Assembly (NCBI RefSeq): GCF_000518285.1
Contig: NZ_JADH01000008.1
Span: 1-56,778 of the forward strand
Reading direction: 5' to 3'
Source: Williamsoniiplasma lucivorax ATCC 49196
Lineage (GTDB): Bacteria > Bacillota_I > Bacilli_A > Mycoplasmatales > Mycoplasmataceae
DNA length: 56,778 nt
Position 1 is the stretch's first letter. Every line of letters begins with the position of its first letter. The position numbers were made by a program, and so were the translations under genes. The notes beneath the pieces are model-generated. The model did not search any database. It worked only from the letters and a program-made list of their open reading frames with translations, and was not told the DNA's origin. Below, piece after piece: positions 20,461 to 32,531 of the stretch.

Positions 20461-21624
20461 ATGAAAAAAAATATAAAAATATCAACGATGTTATTTTGGG
20501 TATTCTTGATTATTAGTTTAATTGCACTTTTAGTTGGAATTTTAATTAAGTGAGCCAATATCAATACGTCACACATCGAAACCTGAACAATTAGTAATAT
20601 GTTCTCCCCACTTAAAGGCAATAGTTGATCAATTGGTAATGCATTCCCATTCAAATGAATAGGAAATAATTGAACAGTAGTGGGAGAATTTTGATTTAAT
20701 GGTAATCCGATTAATCCATCTAACTTTGTTTTTAACATTATTGCCAACTATGCTATTTTAATCGTGTCAACAGTTTCAATGGGATTAGCTCTAATTGCTT
20801 TAATCTTCTCATTTGCAGGATCATCGACTCAAAAACCAACTAGTGAAACAGTTGTTCACGAAATTAAAAATGAAACAAATAATCCTAATCCAATTAATTT
20901 AATTTTTAATAACCAACCAGTGCCCAATGTTTTTCACACATCTGAAGGGGCAGGTAATTATGGACAAACAATTGATCCCAAAGATTTAAATCGTTTTAAA
21001 AACCCAGATCCAATTCCAACTCCAACACCAGTTCCGACCCCAGAACCAGTTCCGGCACCAATTCCAACACCAGTTCCAGCACCAATCCCCACACCAATTC
21101 CAACCCCAAAAGAAATGAGCCACTTCCAATTTCCTAAAGAACCAGAAGTGCCTGTAGCACCACTAATCAATTTTGAGGAATCAATTCCTGATAATAATAA
21201 TGTTTATGATTATTTATCACAAATTGAAGCAAAATATGCCTTGGAATTAAAACAACAAGAAATGGCTGAAAAGTTAGAAAAAGCGAGATATGAAGAAGCA
21301 TTAAGAAATGCTGCTCAAGATCACGAAAGAGAAAAAATTTTGGAAATGTTTGAGAATTCAAGATTACAAAGAAAACAAATGTCTGTCCAAGAACGTGCCA
21401 AAATTGATGGATCAGCAATCATTGTTGAACCACGAAGTGATTTACAAAAAAATGCTAATAAAATGCGTTCATTAGTTAACCCTAGTCATAAAACACTTTA
21501 CAATGCCGATTTACGTGCCATGACTAAAAGAGAGTTAATTATTTACATGCGAAAAGTGGCTAATGTGATTAATGAACAAATGACTTCATCAAGTGAAAAT
21601 GAATTAACTTATAGTTCAAACTAA
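20461..21624 (+). CDS. Membrane protein with two TM helices, proline-rich stalk and coiled coil (387 aa)
   Basis: I do not recognise this family. TM1 is LFWVFLIISLIALLVGILI; a 65-aa Trp/Asn-rich loop (NMFSPLKGNSWSIGNAFPFKW...) follows, then TM2 (IANYAILIVSTVSMGLALIALIFSFA). A PIPTPTPVPTPEPVPAPIP-type stalk of about 45 residues comes next, then a charged helical region (LELKQQEMAEKLEKARYEEALRNAAQDHEREKI in part) and a C-terminal RDLQKNANKMRSLVN-like part. With N-in topology both the stalk and the coiled coil would be cytosolic (inference). Being in the same transcription unit as the 481-aa lipoprotein it may anchor or organise surface proteins, but this is speculative. Confidence 0.8.
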
Positions 21625-21781
21625 TTATCGATTACTAATTTAAATCAAAAAGCGACTGATAATTTTATGCAATATCAACTAAGAAGATTGTTGTAAAATA
21701 CAAGTGTTGCCTAAAAGTGACGACACAATTTGAGATTTCTGAAAACTTGTCTATTTTTTATTAATTTTTCTTGTTTTTTGT

Positions 21782-21787
21782 TATAAT
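21782..21787 (+). promoter_or_regulatory. Probable -10 box for rpsT
   Basis: A perfect TATAAT lies 46 bp before the rpsT start codon in a T-rich tract; no good -35 is visible. Confidence 0.45.
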
Positions 21788-21833
21788 ATTATTTGTGTTA
21801 GCAATCATAACATTAATCAAAGGAGTTGAAAAG

Positions 21834-22079
21834 ATGGCAAATATTAAATCACAAGAGAAAAGAACAAAAACAAATGAAAAATCACGTTTAGCTAATAAAT
21901 CTTTAAGATCTGAAGTTAAAACAGCAATTAAAAAAGCTATGATTGCAAAATCTGAAAATGCTGCAAACAAAGATGAATTAATTAAAGATGCAGTTTCTTT
22001 AATCGATAAAGGTTATTCAAAAGGAATTATGAAAATTAATAAAGCAGCTCGTGAAAAATCACGTTTAATGAGCATTTAA
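21834..22079 (+). CDS. rpsT: 30S ribosomal protein S20
   Basis: 81 aa. The start is ATG 21834 (MANIKSQEKR) because AAAGGAG precedes it; longer frames upstream would put a hydrophobic stretch before a well-known N-terminus. The pattern KSQEKR...K...RLANKSLRSEVKTAIKKA, KDAVSLIDKGYSKGIMKINKAAREKSRLM matches S20, which binds 16S rRNA helices. It stands alone with its own promoter-like box and terminator, next to comEC in convergent orientation. Confidence 0.96.
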   Translation: MANIKSQEKRTKTNEKSRLANKSLRSEVKTAIKKAMIAKSENAANKDELIKDAVSLIDKGYSKGIMKINKAAREKSRLMSI

Positions 22080-22092
22080 TTCTTCAAGTCAA

Positions 22093-22123
22093 AAAATATC
22101 TCCATTACTGGAGATATTTTTTT
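22093..22123. terminator. Bidirectional terminator between rpsT and comEC
   Basis: A 12-bp stem, AAAATATCTCCA/TGGAGATATTTT (22093-22104/22109-22120), with a TTAC loop and A/T runs on both sides serves both convergent genes. Confidence 0.85.
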
Positions 22124-24215
22124 ATGTTCAATGATTAAACCGATGCTTGTGCAAGTTATAAGTTCAGTTATAATCATGACCAGTTAATTGGTATTTAAAA
22201 TGATATCTATTCAACATTTCAAGGGTCACTTGATCAGGAAATTGATGTTTATTTTTGAGACCAGCACTAATTCAAGACATTCTTGGGTTGACCAAGAGTA
22301 AGAATGTTTCACTCGTGCTCGTTTTACTTCCATGATGACCGATTTGCAACAAATCAATTGTCGTATTTTTAATTAAATAGACAAAGGTCTCGTTTTTGAG
22401 CAATTCAGCTTCACTAGTTTTAGTTAAATCGCCAGTAAAGAGCAAGTTACGATAGAGAGTTTTAACTAAAATAACTAATGAATTGTCATTTTCATCAGAC
22501 ATTTGTTTTAAATGCCATAACCAAATTTTGACTCCTTTGAGATTAATGAAGTTTTGGGTTGTATCATTTTTAATGACTTTATGCACATGAAGATTCTCTT
22601 GAACAGTCGCTAAACTATTATAATGATCTTCGTGATTGTGGGAAATAAAAGCAAGGTCAATATGATTAATCCCATTTTTAACTAAATAGTCACTTAAACT
22701 ACTTTTGTTAAAACCAGGACCAACTCCAGCATCAAAAATTAAAGTGAGATTTTTTCATTTATTAATGTAAACAAAGCTCGAACCGTTGCCAATGTTTAAC
22801 ATGATTAAATTTTCATTTGGTAAAAATACTTTGGTTCAGAATAAAAAAAGAAGTGTAATAAGTGTCCAACTAAACCAAAGGATTTTACTGTTTTTATGTC
22901 TAAGCAAAACATAAAAACATAAATAGTATGTGATGAGCATCAAGAATGGAGGTTGCCCAAAATTTCAAATTAAATTAATTTTACTTAATAAACTAATCAA
23001 GCTATCAAATGCATTGCTTAAAAAATCCAAAGCAACTTGAAACTGTGGTATTCACCAAAAAAGAAATGAAAAGACGTATAAGAAGGAAATCACAGGTTGA
23101 ATTAGGATTGTTTGTATGGGAGCTGAAAAATTCCATTTTCAATCCAAATAAATTTGCAAAGGTACAAAAATGAAGAGGGGTTTTGCAATTTGAATCACTG
23201 TTTTTTTCCAACCAAGATAATTTCTCATTGGTGTTAAGAAAACCATCGCAACAATTAAGAATGGTCATGAATTTGTTACAAAGAAATTCGGGTTGACCAA
23301 AACTAAAGACAATAAAGTTAAAACGTTGCGATGAGTTTTTGTGAGGTTAACATGTCCAATAACAAAAGCATTGGTAATAACATAACCAAAAATTACTCTT
23401 GTCATGATTAAGGGAAATCCGACGATTCATAAGTAAAAAAATAAAAAAACATGAATCGGGATTTTGAAATGTGGGTGAATTTTATATTTAAAGAAGATGT
23501 GATTAATGCTGAAGGCAAAAATGTACATATTAGCACCACTTAAATTCAATAAGTAAGCTAAACTCATTTTGTGAAGTGCACCTTTAATTTCATTAAGTTC
23601 AGTGTTTTTTTGAAACACCAGTTTCAAAATTAAATCATTATGCACATGACTGGAAATATATTTGTTCACCAAAAACTTTAAATTGTTGGTAGGGAGAGCT
23701 ATGATGTTTTCAGTTTTAAGTGTTTTAAAAACATTTTCTTGTTGAAGATACTTGTTAAAATCAAAATCATAACTATTATTTGTTGGTTTTAAATTTTCAA
23801 CAATGCCGGTTATAGAAAGATTTTCGCCAACTAAATAATGATGATCCATCGCTAAAACATAAAATTTATTGAACTGATATTGAGCAATAAAATAGTTTTT
23901 TGATGTTTTAACAACTTTAAAAGTTGTCTGATGAAAATGCAAATCAGCACCAAAATGAGTTTTAGTGAGGAAAAAATAAGTTAAATAAACTAGTACGACA
24001 ATAAGGAAGACAAGACCTAAGAATCATCTTTGCTTAATTTTTAAACTGATATAGCAGCATTGTAAGATGAGAGAAGTTGCTGCTAAGATATATAACTGAA
24101 GACTGAACAACCACAAAGTTAAAACCAATAATCCAAATAAAACCAAAAATGGATCAATGTTTCTAATCTTTTTGTTGAGTTGCAGTTGCTGGAATTTTAT
24201 TTTGATGATTTGCAT
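22122..24215 (-). CDS. comEC: ComEC/Rec2-type DNA channel protein
   Basis: 697 aa. N-terminal TM helices (FLVLFGLLVLTLWLFSLQLYILAATSLIL) precede a soluble OB-like region, a competence domain with many TM segments (LLNLSGANMYIFAFSINHIFF, MTRVIFGYVITNAFVIGH), and a C-terminal metallo-beta-lactamase domain with LNIGNGSSFVY, FDAG, the metal motif SHNHEDH, GDLTK and IGHHGS. ComEC forms the channel for single-stranded DNA uptake in transformable bacteria. Metal-binding residues appear intact here. I see no other competence genes nearby. A track reading frame at 23005-23268 is only a shadow. The start overlaps the 42-aa ORF upstream by 53 bp; no strong ribosome site, so the start is uncertain. Confidence 0.9.
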
Positions 24216-24291
24216 TTGCTTTTAATGAAAAAGCAAATGCACCAGCGACTAAGCTAATAAAAATAATAAAAATTACAACTGTCTTTTTCAT
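24163..24291 (-). CDS. Small membrane or secreted peptide, 42 aa
   Basis: A short frame starting behind AAGGGG: MKKTVVIFIIFISLVAGAFAFSLKANA then NHQNKIPATATQQKD. The N-terminus is a typical signal or TM segment (VVIFIIFISLVAGAFAFSL), with possible cleavage after ANA. It sits between valS and comEC and overlaps the comEC start. No family recognised; the good ribosome site and signal-like composition argue it is real. Confidence 0.5.
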   Translation of the reverse strand: MKKTVVIFIIFISLVAGAFAFSLKANANHQNKIPATATQQKD

Positions 24292-24341
24292 ATCTACCCC
24301 TTATTAGATTAGAAAAAAAGTTGTAATTTTTTAAATATTTT

Positions 24342-26978
24342 TTAAATATTTTTTAATTTATGTTGAATTGAGGCTAATTGTTCTTGATAAACAGCATATT
24401 TTTCTTTTTCTAGAGCAACTTTTTCAGTTGTTGCTCTGGAAATAAAGTTTTGATTGTTGAGCAATGCTTCACTGCGTTTAATTTCTTGGACAAGTTCTGC
24501 AGCTTTGGCTTTTAAACTGGCAATTAAATCTTCCCGTTTAATAAAAGCTTCAGTTTTAATTTCTAAGAAATATTCATCAATTGAAATTGAACTAATGTTT
24601 TGTTGGTCAATTTTTGTTAATGACACTTGAGCATTAACAAAAACTTTTAATAATTGGTTAATCACTGTGAGATATTTAGTAAATAATTTTTCATGTTCTT
24701 GATTTAAATGATTTAAATGGAAATTTAAAGCAATTGTGTTTTTAATATTATTTGTATTTCTAAATTCACGAATTGAAGTAATTAAATTAGTCACAACATT
24801 AATATATTCAGTATCAAAGTTAAAGTCTTGGGTTTTTCATTCTTCATTCATAATTGAATCTTTTAAATTTAAGTGCGTATAAATTTCTTCACTAATAAAC
24901 GGAGCATAAGGATGCAACATAATTAAAATGTTTTTCAAAACATAAAATAAAGTTTGTTTAGTTTGTTCAACAACTTCGAGAGTTGTTGAACTTAAATTAA
25001 CTTTGGCAAATTCAATATATCAACTACAATATTTTGATCAAACAAATTCATAAATTTCTTTGCCAGCTAAACCAAATTCATATTTATCCATTAAAGTTTG
25101 AACATTATTCATTGTTTTACTTAATTCAGTTAAGATTCAACAATCCACAGCATTTTCATGATGATCAGAATTAATGAAGTTATCGTTAGCTTGAAACTGC
25201 TCATCCAAATTCATTAAAACATAACGACTGGCATTTCAAAGTTTGTTCATAAAGTTTCAAGCATGACGAATTTTTTCATCACTATACTTAATATCCATCC
25301 CTGGTGTCGAGTTGGTTAATAAAAAGAATCTTAAAGAATCAACTCCATATTCATCAATCACATCCATCGGATCAATCCCATTACCAAGTGATTTGGACAT
25401 TTTATTGCCATGTTCATCACGAACTAGGCCATGAATTAAGACGTCATGAAATGGTTTTTGTCCAGTGAATTCAAAACCTTGGAAAATCATTCTTGCCACT
25501 CAGAAAAAAATAATATCATAACCAGTCACTAACACATTAGTTGGATAATATCTCTCAAATCATTGGCCAGGATTTTCTTTAGTTCATAATAAAGTGGCAA
25601 ATGGTCAGAGTCCAGAACTAAATCATGTATCTAAAACATCATCATCTTGAACTCAATTTTCTAAATCACTTGGTGGGTTCATACCGACATAAGTTTGGTT
25701 TGGGTCATTTTTATGATATCAAGCTGGAATTTGATGTCCTCATCATAATTGACGTGAAATTGTTCAATCAAAACTATTTTCCATTCATTGTTTTAAAGTT
25801 TGTTCAAAGCGTGGTGGAAAGAAGTTAATTGCCTCATTACTATTTTGTAAATCCAAAACTTGTTTAGCAAAGTGATCCATTTTAACAAATCATTGGTTTG
25901 ATAAATATGGCTCTACAACTGCATCAGTTCGTTCAGAATAACCGACTTGATGAGTAATTTCTTCAACTTTAATTAAAGTTTGTGCTTTACTTGCATTTTC
26001 AATAATTAATTGGCGAGCTGTGAAACGATCTAAACCTTGATAAAGTTCTTCACCCATTTCATTAACAGTCCCATCTTCATTTAAACAAATTGGTTGAGCA
26101 AGATTGTGTCTAATCCCGATTTCAAAATCGTTTAAATCATGAGCTGGAGTACATTTCATCACCCCAGTTCCAAAGTCCATTTCCACATACTCATCAGCAA
26201 TAACCGGAATTTGTTGATTGTTTACCGGATTAATCACCATCTGACCAATATATTTTGTATAACGAGCATCTTGAGGATGGACAACCACACATTGGTCAGC
26301 AAACATTGTTTCAGGACGAGTGGTTGCAATTTCTAATCATTGTTTAGTCCCAACAATTTGGTATTTAAAATGATACATTTTCCCAACAGTCTCACGATAA
26401 ATTACTTCAATATTAGAAATTGCTGATTTTTGGACAGGGTCTCAGTTAACAATGCGTTTACCACGATAAATTAAACCTTGATTAAACATTTCGACAAAAA
26501 CAAATTTAACTAGTTCATTAACTTGGGGATTTAAAGTAAAATTCTCCATGGAATAGTCTAAACTTAAACCTAATTTAGCTCATTGTTCATGGATTGCTGC
26601 TGAATACTCTTCTTTTCATTTTCAAACTTCTTTTAAAAATGCTTCCCGTCCTAAATCAAAACGATTTTTTCCAGTTGCTTTTTTAATCATTGCTTCCACT
26701 TTAGTTTGGGTAGCAATCCCAGCATGATCAGTTCCGGGAAGATATAAAACATCAAAACCATTAAGTTTTTTAAAACGAATAATCGCATCTTGTAAACTCC
26801 CATCTCAGGCATGTCCTAAATGTAATTTTCCAGTCACATTTGGTGGGGGGAGAATAATTGAAAAAGCTGGTTTGGTAGAGTTAAGGTCAGCTTTAAATAA
26901 ATTTTGTTGTTTTCAATTTTCATATTTACCTTGCTCAACAACACTTGGTTGATATTTTGTTTCTAATTCTTTTTTCAT
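24342..26978 (-). CDS. valS: Valyl-tRNA synthetase
   Basis: 878 aa, normal for ValRS. HIGH motif: [16 protein letters not shown] (HLGH at about 53-56); KMSKS motif at about 526-530 ([15 protein letters not shown]). The editing (CP1) domain shows [22 protein letters not shown] and the C-terminal anticodon-binding and coiled-coil arm ends with [21 protein letters not shown]. It charges tRNA-Val and edits Thr-tRNA. Many TGA-Trp codons break it under the standard code. Downstream on the same strand lie the 42-aa ORF and comEC without a clear terminator, suggesting an operon. Confidence 0.98.
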
Positions 26979-27287
26979 TTCATTGCTCGCTCTCAAATTA
27001 ATTTGTTTATAAACATTTTAATAATTATAAAACATTATAAGAAAATATCGATAAAAAAAGAAAACCACCCCCAAGGAAGAAAAACCGATTTTAGAATTTA
27101 TAAATTAATCAGTGGGTTTGGTGGTGTTAATTTATTAAATTCATCTAACTATGTTTTTCAGCAAAATTGAATTTTAAACGATTGGAAATTTGATAATTCA
27201 TAATTAAATTTACATATCAATCTTTAACCACTGATAAAAACTTTTTACTGAGTAAAGACAAATTATTTGATTTCCTTAACTCATTAA

Positions 27288-27503
27288 TTAGTTGTTCTTA
27301 TTCATTGCTTCACTTTGATGTAACTTTCATGTTTTTAGTGTATTAGAACCATCCCCTTTTTCATTCATAAATCCCTTGCTTTGAAAATGGTATTTTCTAC
27401 GTTGAATAGTGCTTATCGAAATATTGTGTTTTTTAATAACCACTGTAATACTTTTTGTTTTATACACAATAAAACTTTTGTTTTTAAAGCTGCTGTGTTT
27501 CAT
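27288..27503 (-). pseudogene. Degenerate transposon-type HTH protein (IS3-like orfA remnant)
   Basis: A 71-codon frame starts MKHSSFKNKSFIVYKTKSITVVIKKHNISISTIQRR in sections, with SITVVIKKHNISISTIQRRK resembling the helix-turn-helix of IS3 orfA proteins. After the stop at 27288 a second frame continues (QLINELRKSNNLSLLSKKFLSVVKDWYVNLIMNYQIS), consistent with a frameshift in the coiled-coil part. About 60 bp upstream on the same strand is GGGTCTCTACCATAAAGCGG (27571-27590), possibly the element end. No orfB is present. Confidence 0.4.
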
Positions 27504-27632
27504 TTAATCATAAAAATTCATCCTCTTTTTAATTAATTTTAGTGACATTTGCATGTCCGCTTTATGGTAGAGACCCACACCTTTATGACATTATTATTTT
27601 CACTTCAACCAAAAAAACAAATTTTTATTTTT

Positions 27633-27661
27633 TTGACATTTTTAAAAAAGCAAGGTATTAT
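27633..27661 (+). promoter_or_regulatory. Strong sigma-70-type promoter for the first FIVAR-DUF285 gene
   Basis: TTGACA (27633-27638), a 17-bp spacer and TATTAT (27656-27661). This is a standard promoter, unlike those of the A/B lipoproteins. Confidence 0.7.
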
Positions 27662-27702
27662 AACAACTTGGGAACGAAAACCCGTTAAAGGAGATTAAAA
27701 TT

Positions 27703-29997
27703 ATGAAAAAACTATTAGGCCTATTAGGGAGTCTTGGCTTAGTTTCAACAAGTGCAACTGCTGTTGTCTCTTTCGTAAAAATACCAAAAGACAATGACTC
27801 TAAAACAATAGATAAAGCACAATTAGAACAGTTAATTAATGAAGCTAAAAAATTAGCAACTGAAAACCAAGACAAAAATAATGAGGCATATCAAGCATTG
27901 CATAAAGCAATTGGAGAAGCTAATGGAGTTTTAGTAATTTATCAAAACGAAACAGAAAACCCAGGTGTTTTAAAAGAAGCACATGAGAAATTAGCAAAAG
28001 CAATGAATACTTTTACGGGTTCTGTGGATACTCCGGCAAATACAGTTGCTCTTGTACAAAGAATTAAAGATGCTAATAAAATTTTAACTGCATCTGTAAA
28101 TAATTCAAAAAGTAAAGAAGATAAAGAAAGATTACAAGTAGCAATTACAGCAGCTGAAACTCTTAAAGCTCAAAACCTAAAAATTAGCGAACAAGATAAA
28201 GTTAATGCAGGAGTTCAAACCTTGCAAACTGCCACACTTGCATTTTTTAACGCCGCTGACCAACCTGCAAACACAGCAGAACTAAAAGCAGAAATTGCAA
28301 ATGCTAAGAAAGCTTTAGAAACAGAAAAAGCTTTTGAAGCTATGGAGAAATTAAAAGGAGAAATCGCGTTAGCTGAAGAAGTTATTAAAGCTAACTATTC
28401 ATCAAGTGACGAAGGCCAAAAAATTGTTGATGATGCAACTGCAAGATTAAAACAAGCAATCAAAGACTACGCGAATGCAGGTCAACCAGTACTTCCTGAC
28501 GATCATGTTGATCTAAAAGCTTTAAGAGATAAAATTAAAGAAGCTAAAGATGTTGCAAGCGATCCAAAACGTAAACATAAACCCTTATCAGAACGTATTA
28601 AAATTGAAGAAGCAATTGGACATGCAGAGGGAATCATTGCTGGTAAACCAGTCGTTGGTCAAGAAAAAGAAATTCAAGCTGAAGTTACAGCCTTGCAAAC
28701 TGCCATGGACACTTTTATTAATGAACCTAATCAAAAAGCGGAACTTCATATGTTAGATGCAAACATTAAATTAGCAAAAGGTGTTGATAAAACCAAGAAA
28801 AAACCTGATACAGTCAAAACTTTTGAAGCAGCTATCAAAGCAGCTGAGATATTAGCAGGAACTAAACCAGACATTGATAAACAAGGTGATATTGATAAAG
28901 GTGCTGAAACTATTTGACAAGCAACTTTGACTTTTTTAAATTCAGCTAATAAAATTAATATTAATCATGTAATTTATAATGGACTTAAACTAGATGGTGT
29001 TTTCAAAAATCTAACTGATAAAAAAGCAATTGGTGAGCAAATAAAGAAACAATTTCCAAACGTTACTGATACAATTGATTTCTCAATTGGAACAGTTAAA
29101 CAAGCAAATAAGGATCACAAATCAAATGCTGAAATAACTGGAATAGGAGATTATCAGGCAATAACCAATGTTTATTTTGTTTTAGATCTTAAATTTATTG
29201 AAAAGAAACTTAATGATATTGTTAACACAAAAAAAGATGCAGCTTGGACAGCTGCTGAATTAAAAGCTGAAATAGAGAAAAATAATTTAGATGTTAAAGA
29301 TGGTTTAAAAGTAACTCAAATCGATAGTAAACCTAATCTTGAATTAGCTAAATTTAAAATTACAACAAATAACCACTATGATTATAGTGGTTATCAAGGT
29401 GAAGTAATTATTACTCAAGGTTCAAAAACTACTTAACATACTAGGTATATTGATGCAAAGACTGGTGAAGCAAAAGAAATCAAAAATGGACCAGCTCCAG
29501 AAGGAACAAAAGAAATTCTTCATCTTGGATGAGATGTTAAAACTGGAAAAGCATATAAAGTTCCTGTAAGTATTGAAAGAGTTCCAAATTATATTAGCCC
29601 AAAGATAACTGATTTAAGCAATGTCTTTGAATATGCTGCTAATTTTAATAGAGATATTTCCAAATAAGATACATCAAATGTAACAAATTTTGCAAATTTG
29701 TTCAGAGGAGCTAAAGCATTTAACCAAGATATTTCAAAATGAAATACTGTAAAAGTCACAAATATGAGAAATGTTTTTGATGGAGCAGAAGCATTTAACC
29801 GAGATATAAAGACTGTAGGTAATAGTTGAAATGTTTCGAATGTAACTGATATGTCGAGTATGTTTTGAGGTGTTAAAGCATTTAACAGAAATATTTCAAA
29901 CTGAGATGTTAAAAACGTTAAAAGCTACGATAAATTTGATGAGCAAGCAAATTCTAATTGAAAAGCAAACTACAAACCTCAATTTAAAAAAGCTTAA
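27703..29997 (+). pseudogene. FIVAR-DUF285 surface protein, interrupted by two in-frame TAA codons
   Basis: Intact it would encode 764 aa. The signal peptide MKKLLGLLGSLGLVSTSATAVVSF has Phe where the lipobox Cys is expected. Five FIVAR-like helical repeats follow (e.g. AYQALHKAIGEANGVLVIYQ; IEEAIGHAEGIIAGKPVVGQ), then two alpha/beta domains (residues about 420-575), then DUF285/BspA-like repeats (AFNQDISKWNTVKVTNMRNV). The first TAA at 29434-29436 ends the product at 577 aa, before the DUF285 part; the second, at 29665-29667, replaces the TGA-Trp of ISKWDTS. The downstream part remains in frame to 29997, so the gene broke recently. The 577-aa product could still be secreted. Confidence 0.8.
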
Positions 29998-30075
29998 CAA
30001 CTTATTTTAAAAATTTATTAAGCTTAATCATGTATTAATCTGAGTATGAATTTCGTATACAGAAAGGCGCACATA

Positions 30076-32478
30076 ATGAAAAAACTATTAAGTATATTAG
30101 CAACTTTCGCACTTGCTTCAACAAGCACAATGACAGTTGTTTCATGAACTATAACTCCAAAAACTAATGATTCTGAAGTTATAACTAACAATAGCCTAGA
30201 ACAATTAATTGTTACTGCTCAAGCATTAGCAACGAATGAAAAAAGTAAACCTCATACTGCTTATCAAAAATTGCACAAGGCAATTGGACAAGCTCGGGGA
30301 ACTTTAAAAATCTACATCAACGAAAATGAAAATCCAGGTGTCTTATATGAAGCTTATCTAACATTACAAGCTGCAATGAATACTTTTACTGCCACTGATA
30401 ATGAATTAGCTAAGATTGATATTTTAGAAACTAGAATTGTTGAGGCTCATGGTATTTTAGAAAAAAATAATGATAAATTAGAACAAGAAAAAGTGAAACT
30501 ACTAGCTGTAATTAAAGAAGCTGACGACTTGGTAGGGGGAAAACCACCTCGCAATGATCAAAATAAAGTTGATCAAACTTTATTAAAATTACAAACTGCA
30601 ATGATTAGTTTTTTGAATTCAACCAATGAAATAGCTGATTATTCTCGATTAAATGCAGAAATAAAAAAAGCACAACAAGCACTAAACAAATACCCTAATA
30701 AACATCCAGGAGTTATAAAATCATTGAATGATGCAATTGCTAATGCTCAAAAAGTTATTGAACAAAGTTACACAACAAATGATCAAGGTATTGTTGACCA
30801 AGAAGTTAAGAATTTGAAAGCTGCAATTGCAAATTTTCTTGATGCAGGAAAAGCAAAAGCCAATACTGACGAATTAGCACAAATAATTTTTGATTCTAGA
30901 AAAATTCCCCAAGGAAATAAATCAAAAGCAGAGTGGCTTGTTTTTCAACAAGCAATCGAACATGCTCAAGGAGTTGTTAAAGGCCAACCCACAATTGATC
31001 AACAACACATTGTTGATCAAGAAGTTAAGCATTTAAAAAAAGCAAAAGAAGTTTTTAACAATACCCCAGATCAAAATGCTGATTTAACTTGATTGAAATC
31101 AAATATTGCAATGGCTAAAACCATTGGGAAAAAAAATAAACGCGAACAAGATTGATTGTTGTTCCAATCAGCAATTACTAAAGCTGAAAATTATGTTTTA
31201 AAACCTCCATTAATTGATCAACAAAGTGAAGTGGATCAAATGACTGAAGATTTATGAGAAGCAACTTATGATTTTTTAAATAAAGCTGATCGAACAGACA
31301 TTCGTAGTGCGATTTTATGAAAAACTTCAATCGGAAGTTTAAAAGATGACAAACATGAAACAATTAAAAAAGCATTAGAAACCAAGTATGCGCCTCTTAA
31401 AGAAGGCAAAGATTACAAAATTGGAGCAGTTAAAGATTACAATGGAAAATTTGGTGTGGAACTAACAGGAATTAATGACTATTTTGAAAAAACAGTGGTG
31501 ACTTTTGTTTTGGATATCCAAAACATTGAATATGACCTTTATGATCTTGCAAATTCCAAGCAAACCCAATTATGAACAGCTAGTGAATTACAAACTGCTA
31601 TTGAAAATAAAAACTTTGATATTCAAAATGCTTTAAAAGTAACTGAAATTGCTTATGAACCAACACTTAATGTTAAACGTTTTAAAATCACAGCCAATGA
31701 TTTATATGATTATAGTAACTACAAAGGCGAAATTATTATCAATCAAGTTTTAAATCGGGAAAATCAAGACAAAACAATTTATCTTGACCCAAATAATGGT
31801 GCAATTAAAGCTGTAGTCGGTTCAGCTCCAAAAGAAACAAAAGAAGTTATTAATATTGGTCGAAAAGGGGGATATGCTCAAGGGATGCCTAAAAACATTG
31901 AAAAAGTTCCAAATTATATTAGCCCAAAGATAACTAGGTTGGATTGACTTTTTCAAGGTGCAACTAAATTTAATGGAGATATTTCCAAATGAGACACTAA
32001 GAATGTAACAAATATGGATGCCATGTTTAATATTGCACCAGCATTTAACCAAGATTTAAGTGAGTGAAATGTTTCAAAAGTAAAAAGTTTTTCTTGAATG
32101 TTTGGTGGCGCAATTCAATTTAATGGTGATATTTCCACTTGAAATACAAAAAATGCCACAAATATGGACCACATGTTTGTCTCTGCAAAAAACTTTGACC
32201 AAGATATTTCAACTAAAATATTATCAAGTGGTATTAAAGCTTGAGACACTTCAAAAGTAATAAATATGGACCACATGTTTAATGAAGCACGTGTTTTTAA
32301 TCAAGATATTTCAAGCTGAAATACTGGAAATGTAACAAATATGAATGCCATGTTTTATAATGCTAGATCATTTAATCAAGATTTAAACGGATGAGATGTT
32401 GAAAAGGTAACAAATCATAGTGGATTTAATTTCGGAACTCCTGCTTGAAAATTACCAAAACCAAAATTTCCTAACTAA
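30076..32478 (+). CDS. FIVAR-DUF285 (BspA-like) surface protein, 800 aa
   Basis: The signal peptide is MKKLLSILATFALASTSTMTVVSW: a Trp (TGA) stands where the paralogue at 32532 has the lipobox Cys, so lipid attachment is not expected. Five FIVAR-like repeats of about 70 aa (HKAIGQARGTLKIYINENEN; FQQAIEHAQGVVKGQPTIDQ) are followed by two alpha/beta domains, then from about residue 611 (VPNYISPKITRL) a run of DUF285 repeats of about 25 aa with FNGDISKWDTKNVTNM and FNQDLSEWNVSKV. DUF285 units, also called PARCELs, are known in mycoplasma surface proteins; FIVAR repeats occur in adhesins. Surface adhesion is the likely role (inference). One repeat (QDISTKILSSGIKAWDTS) carries a small insertion. 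Confidence 0.85.
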
Positions 32479-32531
32479 CAATAAACAACAAACCCAAAAC
32501 TAAGATTTTTGGAGAAAGAAAAAAGATATAA

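Noticed and set aside
20958-21170. A glycine/valine-rich minus-strand ORF opposite the proline-rich stalk
   Set aside because: It is the antisense shadow of the P-T/P-A codon repeats in the plus-strand gene and has no ribosome site.
23005-23268. A separate 87-aa minus-strand gene inside comEC
   Set aside because: It lies in another frame within a region where the comEC frame is continuous once TGA is read as Trp.
27060-27140. ACCACC...GGTGGT inverted arms as a terminator or riboswitch upstream of valS
   Set aside because: The arms are short, the loop is long, and no T-box or riboswitch core is visible.
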